5,781 nucleotides of DNA. Origin: an uncultured Collinsella sp. (GTDB lineage Bacteria; Actinomycetota; Coriobacteriia; Coriobacteriales; Coriobacteriaceae). Both the position numbers and the translations under genes were made by a program. The notes under the pieces are model-generated. The model made no database searches. It saw only the letters and a program-made list of their open reading frames with translations, and had not been told where the DNA came from. Below, one piece after another: positions 1 through 5,477 of this stretch (position 1 is the stretch's first letter; every line of letters begins with the position of its first letter). Location: NCBI GenBank assembly GCA_900555745.1, contig USMH01000069.1, forward strand, positions 1 to 5,781. Reading direction: 5' to 3'.

Positions 1-269
1 ACGACTGCATGGCAAACGGCGTGATGATGGCTCTACGTGACAAAGGGCTCAGTGTACCCGACGATGTGTCCGTGATCGGCTTCGACGATGAGCTTTACAA
101 GACGATTCCCAACTCGATTCTGACGTCGGTAAAGTTTCGCCATCGTGAGCTGGGCGTCCGTGCGCTCAACGAGGTCGTTGCGGGCCTGGAAGCCCCGAGC
201 TCCAGAAGTCGTACGCTTGTCTCGGGCGTGCTGGTCGAGCGTTCCAGCGTAAAGGACCTGCGGGCGTAG
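1..269 (+). CDS. LacI-family transcriptional regulator, C-terminal fragment (5' end outside window)
   Basis: The reading frame is open from the first window base (first full codon at 3) to a TAG at 267-269, so the protein is cut by the window edge. What remains is the end of the periplasmic-binding-protein-like effector domain of a LacI/GalR regulator: the sequence around LSVPDDVSVIGFDD is the hallmark strand-turn of this family, and the preceding DCMANGVMMAL corresponds to the usual 'NDxxAxGxxxAL' helix. It closes with LVERSSVKDLR, nearly the same ending as the complete regulator at 4164-5201 (LVERSTVRDIR), so the two are paralogs. The DNA-binding domain is not visible. An ATG at 9 is internal and not a start. 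It is convergent with the permease gene, so its target is more likely a divergent operon to its left, outside the window. The effector sugar cannot be told. Confidence 0.93.
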   Translation, partial: DCMANGVMMALRDKGLSVPDDVSVIGFDDELYKTIPNSILTSVKFRHRELGVRALNEVVAGLEAPSSRSRTLVSGVLVERSSVKDLRA

Positions 270-279
270 ACGTGCTCGG

Positions 280-350
280 CCTGTTCGTCTAAATCTGTAA
301 CAGCTTGGACCGAAAAACTCGGCTAGATGTTACAGATTAAGATGAACAGG
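280..350. repeat. Structured hairpin repeat, copy 1
   Basis: This is an imperfect inverted repeat starting 11 bases after the regulator stop codon. The outer arms are about 22 bases (280-301 region against 329-350) with few mismatches. Inside lie TGTAACA (296-302) paired with TGTTACA (328-334), a G303/A327 mismatch, CTTG (304-307) against CTAG (323-326), and a 15-nt loop (308-322). About 90% of its bases match copy 2 at 5290-5359. There is no U-tract directly after it, so it is not a classic terminator alone. It could be an intergenic palindromic repeat, a non-autonomous mobile element, an RNA-processing site or a protein-binding site; the sequence does not decide. Confidence 0.85.
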
Positions 351-370
351 AGGACGGGTGCGGTCTAAAC

Positions 371-415
371 AAAATGGCCCGCGCATCACGCATCGATGCA
401 CGGGCCATTTTTTTT
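371..415. terminator. Bidirectional rho-independent terminator between convergent genes
   Basis: A perfect 11-bp stem (AAAATGGCCCG at 371-381 with its complement at 401-411) is extended by GCATC (383-387) pairing with GATGC (395-399), leaving a 7-nt loop. On the + strand it runs into a T8 tract (408-415), terminating the regulator. On the - strand the same stem ends in TTTT plus GTTT, so it can also terminate the permease transcript, whose stop codon lies about 30 bases away. Confidence 0.9.
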
Positions 416-442
416 CTGCGAGCGGCAGGTGGCGTCAGCGTT

Positions 443-2203
443 TTATGCCTCGAGGTTTTCCTCGATCCAGGCGACGGCACCCTTGGGATCCTTAGTGAGG
501 TCGATGTACTGTTTGCCCTTGGGCGACAGCAGCGTGATGCCCAGGCGGTCGGTGTCGGCCTTCATCTCGTTGTAATAGGTGCGAACCTGCGGAGCCAGGA
601 CGATGACGTTGTACTGGTCCATGATGGCGTAGTGGCTGCCGTAGGCACCGGCGTTGGCGGTAATGTCGATGCCCAGCTCGTCGGCGCCTTCCTTAAGCGC
701 GTTGGCGAGCAGTGCAGAGGTGCCGGCGCCAGCGCACAGAACCAGAACCCTCAGATCCTTGCCCTTAAGGGCGGACGGAGCTGCGGAGGCCTCAGTGGCA
801 GAAGCGGTCTCGACAACAGGAGCCTCAACGGCGGGGGCGGCAGCGGTCTTGACGGCCTTGGTCTCCTCGGCCTCTTCTTCGGCCAGGGTCTCGGCCTCCT
901 GCTTGCACAGGACGTTGTCGTAGGCCTTGCAGAACGGGTAGTAGATTAAGAAGTCAACGACCAGCAGGACGACAACCAGGACCAGAGAGATCGGCTGGAA
1001 GTTGGTGTCGATGAAGGTGCCGATCGGTCCGGGGAGTGCCCACGGCATGGCATAGATAAAGCCGTTCATGCCCAAAAAGTCGATGAAGAACTTACCAATG
1101 AGGACGTTGGCCACGGGGGCAAACAGGAACGGGATCAGGAAGTACGGGTTGAGGATGATGGGCGCGGCGAACAGCAGCGGTTCGTTGACGGCGAACATCA
1201 CGGGTACGACAGAGGCTTTGCCGACGGCCTTGAGCTGCTTGGAGCGCATAAAGAGCAGGAAGATGATCGGGACAATGAACGTGGCGCCGGTGCCGCCGAG
1301 TTCGCCGATGTAGTTACCGAAGTTCTCGGTCAGGGCGAGGGCGGGGTGACCGCCGGCCTGCAGCGTGGCGAGGTTGGTGGTGATGTTGCCAAACAGCGCG
1401 GCGTTGAGGGCAGGCTTAACGACCGAGGGGCCGTGGATGCCCATGAACCAGAACAGCGGGATCATGAACCAGATGAGGGCGAGGCCGGCGTAGGAATCGG
1501 CAGCGGCGAACAGCGGGCTCACCAGCGTGGAGATGACGTTGGCAAACGGGACGGCCAAGCAGGTGCGGCAGATAACGTCGATGACGGCGACAAACAGGAT
1601 GGAGAAGCTGAAGGCGAAGATGTCGCGGAAGTTCTGGGCGATGGCGCCGGGGACTTCTTTGGGCAGCTTGATGGTGATGTCTCGCTTAATGCAGAAGGCA
1701 TAGATGTTGACCGTGGCAAATGCGGCGACAAAGGAGCTCAGTAGGCCCTTGGTGCCCATGTTGTCGGTAAAGAACACCGAGACATCGGCGCCGTCGATCT
1801 TGGCACTCGTCTGGGTAACGGCCAAGATGAGCATAGCGCACATGGCGGCGACCATGGTGCTCGTGGCGTTGATGGCCTTGCCGGCAGGCATGCGGCGGTT
1901 CTTGGAGCCGGTCAGCGCGCTTGCGGTGGTGCCGGCGACCATGATGCCCACGACGCCCATCGTGAAGTTGTAAACCTTGTTGCAGAAGTTCACGACGTCG
2001 ACGTTCCACCAGTCGGGCAGCGTAAAGCCGCCGACCGTGGCGACAACGCCCGGCAGGGTCGAAATAAGCAGGAAGACAGAAGAAGACAGGATGATGGGCA
2101 TTGCTGCCAAAAAGCCGTCTTTAATGGCCTGAAGGTAGATGTTCTTAGAGACCTTGTCGAAGTACGGCTGACCTTTCTCCAAGAACTTAACGATCGATTC
2201 CAT
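443..2203 (-). CDS. lacE: PTS lactose/cellobiose-family permease, EIIC-EIIB fusion (LacE-like)
   Basis: A 586-residue membrane permease that imports a sugar and phosphorylates it during transport. Residues 1-430 form the EIIC channel of the lactose/cellobiose family, with many hydrophobic segments, the motif GIHGPS (255-260) and NEP (340-342); His and Glu in these motifs line the sugar site in the family. Residues 434-479 are a Glu-rich then Ala/Pro/Val-rich linker. Residues 480-586 are an EIIB domain, with the phosphorylated cysteine at Cys490 in VLCAGAGTSALL and the conserved NAGAYGSHY and VIVLAPQVRTYY segments, which resemble LacE of lactic acid bacteria as I recall it. Length fits LacE (about 570-590). 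The ATG is preceded by AAAGAGGAG with an 8-base gap. It lies 176 bases downstream of the GH1 gene on the same strand, suggesting one operon. No EIIA is fused or adjacent. The cargo is probably lactose or a related beta-galactoside; cellobiose is possible. Confidence 0.93.
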   Translation of the reverse strand: MESIVKFLEKGQPYFDKVSKNIYLQAIKDGFLAAMPIILSSSVFLLISTLPGVVATVGGFTLPDWWNVDVVNFCNKVYNFTMGVVGIMVAGTTASALTGSKNRRMPAGKAINATSTMVAAMCAMLILAVTQTSAKIDGADVSVFFTDNMGTKGLLSSFVAAFATVNIYAFCIKRDITIKLPKEVPGAIAQNFRDIFAFSFSILFVAVIDVICRTCLAVPFANVISTLVSPLFAAADSYAGLALIWFMIPLFWFMGIHGPSVVKPALNAALFGNITTNLATLQAGGHPALALTENFGNYIGELGGTGATFIVPIIFLLFMRSKQLKAVGKASVVPVMFAVNEPLLFAAPIILNPYFLIPFLFAPVANVLIGKFFIDFLGMNGFIYAMPWALPGPIGTFIDTNFQPISLVLVVVLLVVDFLIYYPFCKAYDNVLCKQEAETLAEEEAEETKAVKTAAAPAVEAPVVETASATEASAAPSALKGKDLRVLVLCAGAGTSALLANALKEGADELGIDITANAGAYGSHYAIMDQYNVIVLAPQVRTYYNEMKADTDRLGITLLSPKGKQYIDLTKDPKGAVAWIEENLEA

Positions 2204-2311
2204 AGTTCACGCTCCTCTTTGCATGAAATCTTAATGGCATGGACGTTGAAAACCTATATGGTCTCCCGCTTGCTAAAAGCCCGGGTGCAGGCGGGGTCGG
2301 TCCCAGGGGGA

Positions 2312-2358
2312 GAGAGGGGAGCGGCTGGGTTTGTATCGCATAGGGCCGCTCCCCTCTC
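2312..2358 (-). promoter_or_regulatory. Intercistronic stem-loop between GH1 and permease genes
   Basis: A perfect 14-bp GC-rich stem (GAGAGGGGAGCGGC at 2312-2325 with its complement at 2345-2358) encloses a 19-nt loop in the 176-base gap. On the - strand the sequence after it is C-rich (CCCCCTGGGACC), with no U-tract, so it does not look like an efficient intrinsic terminator. In a polycistronic message such a stem commonly protects the upstream part from 3' exonucleases or partly attenuates readthrough, which would give more enzyme than permease; that role is inferred. I saw no convincing second promoter in the gap. Confidence 0.7.
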
Positions 2359-2379
2359 GGGGGAAAGCGAGGCGATGCG

Positions 2380-3828
2380 CTACTGCGCGTCCGCCATAGT
2401 GTCGGCGAGCTCCTTGTACCAGAGTGCCGACTGCTTGATGTAGCGTTTTTGCGTGTCGAAGTCGATGTAGAACAGGCCGTAGCGCTTGTTATAGCCGTTG
2501 GCCCACGAGAACTGGTCCTGCAGGCTCCAGATAAAGTAGCCCTGGACGTCGACGCCCTCGGCGCGCGCCCGGAGCACCTTCTCCATGTGCTGGTCGACAA
2601 AGTCGATGCGCTCGGGATCGGCGACGATGCCGTTTGCGTCGGGCTCGGGGTCCTTGTGGCCCAGGCCGTTTTCGGTGATATAGATGACGGGGAGGTTGGG
2701 ATAGGTGGCGCTGATGTGCTTGAGCGTGTCGTAGAGGCCTTGCGGGTAGATGAGCCAATCCCAGTCGGTGGTGGGGATACCCGGCATATCGACCTGCTGC
2801 CCGACGCCCTTAAACTTAAAGCACGAGGTGCCCTTGTCTCCGGTGCCGTTAAAGCTGTTGGTGGACTCGCCATCGTAGGCGGCGATAAACGCCGACTGAT
2901 AGTAGTTGAGGCCGAACATATCGTTGCGGGGCGCCGCCTTGGCGAGCTCCTCCATGTCGCTGTCCTCAACCGTAAGCGTGGCGTTGTTGGCACGCAGAAT
3001 CTCGTTGATGAGTGAGAGGGTGCGCGCGGAGTAGTGACCCAGGAAGGCGCCGTCCATGATGAAGTCGGTGTAGAAGGCGTTGTACAGGTCGGCGGCGTGC
3101 TGGTCGGCGGGCGAGTCTGTGGCAGGATATGCCGGCGTCAGGACGTTGACCATGCCAATGCGTCCGCCCAGGTGCTCGGTCTCGTCAAGATCCTTATACA
3201 GGTTGACGGCGCGGGCGTGGGCAACGAGCTCGTTGTGCTGGCTCTGGATGCCGCTCGTCACATCAAAGTGATGGTTGGGCGGGAAGTTGCCTTGGATGTA
3301 TTGGGAGTGCGAGAGGCTGATGAGCTCGTTGATGGTGAACCAATTCTTGACCTCGCGGAACTCGCGGAAGCAGAACTCGGCATAGCGCACATAGGCGTCG
3401 ACGGTCTTGCGGTTGAGCCAGTCGCCCTGGTTGAACAGGGCGGCGGGGGAGTCAAAGTGATGCAGGGACACATAGGGCTCGACGCCATACTTTTTGCAGC
3501 AGGCGAACAGCTCGTGGTAGTGCTTAACGCCCTCGGCGAGGGGCTCGGCATCGTCGCCGTTGGGGAAGATGCGGGTCCAGGCGATGGACACACGGATGGC
3601 GTTGAGTCCATGCTCGGCAGAAAGGCGGATATCCTCCTCGTAGCGGTTGTAGAAATCACTGGCCGGGTCGGGCAAAAAGCGACCCTGGGCGACAAGGTAA
3701 TCGTCCCACATGGTCTTACCCTTGCCTGCCACCTTCGTGGAACCTTCCGTTTGGTACGCGGCGGTTGCGGCGCCCCAAACAAAGCCCTTCGGCAGCTGCT
3801 GTACGCGGTTTAGCAAAGACATATGCAT
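2380..3828 (-). CDS. lacG: GH1 6-phospho-beta-galactosidase (LacG-like) / 6-phospho-beta-glucosidase
   Basis: A cytoplasmic glycoside hydrolase of family 1, 482 residues from this ATG (480 from the next), splitting the phosphorylated disaccharide made by the PTS into a hexose and a hexose-6-phosphate. Visible motifs: the N-terminal signature FVWGAATAAYQTEG (16-29), LHHFDSP (122-128), acid/base Glu168 in TINEL, the LNYY strand (307-310), nucleophile Glu386 in YITENGLG, and [11 protein letters not shown] (441-451). In the last, Ser441, Lys448 and Tyr450 match the phosphate-binding residues of phospho-GH1 enzymes. Trp442 matches the Trp that LacG uses near the galactose O4 and that many 6-phospho-beta-glucosidases lack. 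The catalytic segment reads NEL rather than the common NEP, a departure LacG also shows (NEI). It precedes the permease and is divergent from the LacI gene. The galactoside assignment is likely but unproven. Confidence 0.93.
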   Translation of the reverse strand: MHMSLLNRVQQLPKGFVWGAATAAYQTEGSTKVAGKGKTMWDDYLVAQGRFLPDPASDFYNRYEEDIRLSAEHGLNAIRVSIAWTRIFPNGDDAEPLAEGVKHYHELFACCKKYGVEPYVSLHHFDSPAALFNQGDWLNRKTVDAYVRYAEFCFREFREVKNWFTINELISLSHSQYIQGNFPPNHHFDVTSGIQSQHNELVAHARAVNLYKDLDETEHLGGRIGMVNVLTPAYPATDSPADQHAADLYNAFYTDFIMDGAFLGHYSARTLSLINEILRANNATLTVEDSDMEELAKAAPRNDMFGLNYYQSAFIAAYDGESTNSFNGTGDKGTSCFKFKGVGQQVDMPGIPTTDWDWLIYPQGLYDTLKHISATYPNLPVIYITENGLGHKDPEPDANGIVADPERIDFVDQHMEKVLRARAEGVDVQGYFIWSLQDQFSWANGYNKRYGLFYIDFDTQKRYIKQSALWYKELADTMADAQ

Positions 3829-3831
3829 ACA

Positions 3832-3838
3832 CCCTCTC
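3832..3838 (-). promoter_or_regulatory. Ribosome binding site that favours Met3 of the GH1 gene
   Basis: On the - strand GAGAGGG lies 3 bases before the first ATG (3828) but 9 bases before the second in-frame ATG (3822). The second spacing is normal for a Shine-Dalgarno site and the first is too tight, so translation probably begins at Met3, giving 480 residues. Confidence 0.5.
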
Positions 3839-3930
3839 GTCTCGCTGTTCGATATTGTGCGTTTGCGCTCAGGAGGCTCCCTGGTTAGCGTTCAGCGGTG
3901 AAAAAGCCCGATAAACACTATCTTAAAATG

Positions 3931-3936
3931 ATTAGA
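3931..3936 (-). promoter_or_regulatory. Candidate -10 element for the GH1-permease operon
   Basis: On the - strand this reads TCTAAT, five of six bases of the -10 consensus, about 100 bases before the GH1 start. No good -35 lies 16-18 bases upstream; the nearest is TTGTCA (3960-3965), 23 bases away. The first operator (3943-3958) would fill the spacer, fitting a repressed promoter that may need help, but the call is weak. Confidence 0.3.
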
Positions 3937-3942
3937 ACCAAA

Positions 3943-3958
3943 ATGAGCACGTGAACAT
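3943..3958. promoter_or_regulatory. LacI-type operator O1
   Basis: A 16-bp imperfect palindrome of the form ATG-AGC-ACGT-GAA-CAT with a central CG, the layout expected for LacI-family operators. It lies 22 bases from an almost identical second copy, inside the promoter area of the GH1 operon, and is the likely target of the adjacent regulator. Confidence 0.6.
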
Positions 3959-3964
3959 TTGACA

Positions 3965-3980
3965 ATGAGCACGTTAACAT
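3965..3980. promoter_or_regulatory. LacI-type operator O2
   Basis: A 16-bp palindrome ATG-AGC-ACGT-TAA-CAT, differing from O1 at one base. Its inner 14 bases differ from the Gram-positive cre pattern TGWNANCGNTNWCA at one position, as expected for a LacI/CcpA-type site. The 22-base centre spacing to O1 puts both on the same DNA face. Confidence 0.62.
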
Positions 3981-4055
3981 CCGGCTGGGATGTATAGAAA
4001 CAAAACAACTTCAAACATCCGCGAACGGTTGTATTTGTTCGGTAAGCGGTTTTGA

Positions 4056-4085
4056 TTGACAGAAGTTTTCATGTTGTGGTATATG
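4056..4085 (+). promoter_or_regulatory. Promoter of the LacI gene
   Basis: A consensus -35 TTGACA (4056-4061) is followed after 18 bases by an extended -10, TGG-TATATG (hexamer 4080-4085). Transcription would start near 4092, just before the third operator copy at 4097. Confidence 0.65.
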
Positions 4086-4096
4086 GCTCGGGTATC

Positions 4097-4108
4097 ATGA
4101 GCACGTTA
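4097..4108. promoter_or_regulatory. Partial operator copy O3 near the LacI transcription start
   Basis: ATGAGCACGTTA repeats the left half and centre of O2 exactly (12 bases), but the right half (TCGA) lacks the CAT end. It sits at about +5 to +16 of the predicted regulator transcript, a place where binding would block the regulator's own promoter. Confidence 0.45.
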
Positions 4109-4163
4109 TCGATGTATGTACGATGCGCCATGGGCGCGGGGAATAGTTGGGAAGCAGGTTAGC

Positions 4164-5201
4164 GTGGAAGGCATGGCTCAGCAGACAAGGAATGGTCATT
4201 CGGCGAGCGCGGCAGAGGTTGCGGCGCTCGCTGGCGTGAGCCGCCAGACTGTGTCTCGCGTGGTCAACGGTATGCCCAACGTGACGGAAAAGACGCGCAA
4301 GCGTGTGCTGGCCGCCATGGAAGAGCTGGGCTTTCGTCCCAATTTTGCTGGAGCGGCGTTGCGCGGCGGGTCGTATCGTTCTATTGGCCTGTGCATGTAC
4401 AACATCACACGTGTCGGTAACCTGGCGACGCTCGAGGGTATCATGCAAGCGGCGCGCGAGCACGATTTTGCCGTCACTATGATCGAGATGGGCGGCGACA
4501 AGCCCTATACACTTGCCGATGCCTCGCGCCGCATGGTCGAGCGACCCGTCGACGGCATGATTCTCAACATGAACCGCATGGCTCCCGATTTTGAGGAGTT
4601 TGTTCCCCAGCCGGGAGTGCGAACGGTCATCCTGTCCATGTATGCGCATCCGCGCTGCACGACGATCGACTCCGACCAGTATGGTTCGTGCGAGCTGTTG
4701 ACCAATTATCTGCTGGAACATGGTCACTCGAATATGCGGTTTGTGGCGGGTCCGGAAAACTCGATTTCCTCGCGTTTTCGTGAGGCCGGTTGGCGCGATA
4801 CGCTGGGTCGTGCTCATGTCGATGCCGCTCCGATGCTGCGTGGCGATTGGAGTGCGGACAGTGGGTACGCCATGGGCGAGCGGATTGCGGCCGAGGTGCT
4901 TGCCGGCGGGTCGCAGGCGCCGACTGCCGTGCTTGCGGCAAATGACCAGATGGCGCTGGGCGTTATCGCCGCGCTCGAGAACGCGGGCCTGTCCGTGCCC
5001 GACGACGTGAGCGTGGTTGGTATCGACGACGCACTCGAGGGACTTGTTCCTCACAATCGGCTGACGACGCTGCGATTTGATTTGCGCGGTGTCGGTAAGC
5101 TTGCGTTTGAGGCGGCGATTGGAGAGAGCTCGTCTATCGAGGCGATTCATGTGCCGAGTACGCTGGTCGAACGCTCGACTGTTAGGGACATACGGGGTTA
5201 G
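4164..5201 (+). CDS. LacI-family transcriptional repressor
   Basis: A sugar-responsive DNA-binding regulator, 345 residues from this GTG. The helix-turn-helix occupies about residues 15-36 (EVAALAGVSRQTVSRVVNG), followed by the hinge helix GFRPNFAGAALRGG (56-69) and a two-lobed effector domain from SIGLCMYN onward. The latter includes AANDQMALGVIAAL and LSVPDDVSVVGIDD, as in the fragment at the window start. The GTG at 4164 is chosen because AGCAGG lies 5 bases before it. ATG 4173 (342 residues) is the alternative, with only GGAAGG one base upstream. ATG 4116 (361 residues) has no ribosome site and lies about 24 bases from the predicted transcript start, so it is less likely. It is divergent from the GH1-permease operon, with operator-like sites in the shared region, so it probably represses that operon and itself. 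The inducer is unknown; a phosphorylated or free galactoside is plausible. Confidence 0.93.
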   Translation: MEGMAQQTRNGHSASAAEVAALAGVSRQTVSRVVNGMPNVTEKTRKRVLAAMEELGFRPNFAGAALRGGSYRSIGLCMYNITRVGNLATLEGIMQAAREHDFAVTMIEMGGDKPYTLADASRRMVERPVDGMILNMNRMAPDFEEFVPQPGVRTVILSMYAHPRCTTIDSDQYGSCELLTNYLLEHGHSNMRFVAGPENSISSRFREAGWRDTLGRAHVDAAPMLRGDWSADSGYAMGERIAAEVLAGGSQAPTAVLAANDQMALGVIAALENAGLSVPDDVSVVGIDDALEGLVPHNRLTTLRFDLRGVGKLAFEAAIGESSSIEAIHVPSTLVERSTVRDIRG

Positions 5202-5208
5202 GTCCTAC

Positions 5209-5280
5209 TCCGTTTGTCTCGATTTGTAACAGGTAGACGGTCAAAAGCGGGCTACGTGTTACAGATTTAGATTCTTCGGA
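5209..5280. repeat. Structured hairpin repeat, copy 3 (divergent)
   Basis: An inverted repeat starting 7 bases after the regulator stop. The ends TCCG/CGGA pair, the middle arms are poorly matched, and the core is kept: TGTAACA (5225-5231) with TGTTACA (5257-5263), a G5232/G5256 mismatch, GTAG (5233-5236) pairing with CTAC (5252-5255), and a 15-nt loop (5237-5251). The apical stem differs from copies 1 and 2 on both sides while keeping pairing, which suggests the structure matters. No U-tract follows. Confidence 0.75.
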
Positions 5281-5289
5281 AAGAGCAAT

Positions 5290-5359
5290 CCTGTTCGTCT
5301 CAATCTGTAACAGCTAGGACCAAAAAACTCAGCTAGATGTTACAGATTGAGACGAACGG
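5290..5359. repeat. Structured hairpin repeat, copy 2
   Basis: The best-formed member, 9 bases after copy 3. A perfect 20-bp arm begins GTTCGTCTCAATCTGTAACA (5293-5312) and pairs with 5338-5357. Then come a G5313/A5337 mismatch, CTAG (5314-5317) with CTAG (5333-5336) and a 15-nt loop (5318-5332). Where copy 1 has A-A and G-T in the outer stem, this copy has C-G and G-C pairs. Confidence 0.87.
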
Positions 5360-5372
5360 CTTCCGACCTGAA

Positions 5373-5414
5373 CAAAAAGGTCGGGGGCGGCTCGCCGTGT
5401 GACGTGCCGCCCCC
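5373..5414 (-). terminator. Rho-independent terminator of the downstream GH1 gene
   Basis: A 9-bp stem GGGGGCGGC (5383-5391) pairs with GCCGCCCCC (5406-5414) around a 14-nt loop. On the - strand it is followed by GACC then T5 (5377-5373), about 65 bases after the GH1 stop codon. A second 7-bp hairpin (CCGACCT 5363-5369 with AGGTCGG 5378-5384) shares two bases with it, so the two compete. There is no U-tract on the + strand. Confidence 0.7.
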
Positions 5415-5477
5415 GGCTGAGAAATGGGGACAGGTTATGTGGGCGGTGCAACTCCGCCAACCGCTCGTCGCAAGCCG

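Larger units (their letters stand above)
3829..4163. other. Divergent control region between GH1 operon and LacI gene
   Basis: These 335 bases hold no gene and are AT-richer than their surroundings. They contain two palindromic operator-like sites, a third partial copy, a strong + strand promoter for the regulator and weaker - strand promoter elements, each listed separately. A short inverted repeat CGAAC (4022-4026) / GTTCG (4037-4041) with a 10-base gap lies midway; I cannot assign it. The part nearest the GH1 start (about 3839-3910) is an untranslated leader with no recognised riboswitch. Confidence 0.8.

Noticed and set aside
280..350. Hairpin repeat as a MITE insertion with target-site duplication
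   Set aside because: The inverted ends fit, but no direct repeat of flanking bases was evident around copies 1 or 2, so insertion is left as a possibility only.
374..949. 191-residue + strand frame opposite the EIIB domain and linker
   Set aside because: Begins inside the terminator stem, is low-complexity Gly/Leu-rich, and overlaps a confidently assigned EIIB domain.
2187..2993. 268-residue - strand frame overlapping the GH1 3' end and the intercistronic gap
   Set aside because: Ser/Arg/Thr/Pro-rich out-of-frame product with no domain; it runs through the 14-bp stem and the permease start.
3034..3813. 259-residue + strand frame opposite the GH1 gene (and a 188-residue one at 2449-3015)
   Set aside because: Val/Gly/Ala-rich shadows of a high-GC coding strand; the - strand protein has intact GH1 catalytic motifs across the same bases.
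3965..3980. CcpA cre site
   Set aside because: It differs from the cre pattern at one position, but the tandem copies beside a LacI-family gene and the uncertain presence of CcpA in Actinobacteria make a local LacI operator the better reading.
4095..5150. 351-residue open frame on the - strand, antisense to the LacI gene
   Set aside because: It mirrors the codon pattern of the regulator, is rich in Arg/His/Ala with no recognisable domain, and the + strand gene has clear family motifs throughout.
280..5359. Hairpin repeats considered as a CRISPR array or as tRNA/riboswitch genes
   Set aside because: Only three copies, two adjacent and one about 5 kb away, with no regular spacers; no tRNA cloverleaf or known riboswitch core was visible.
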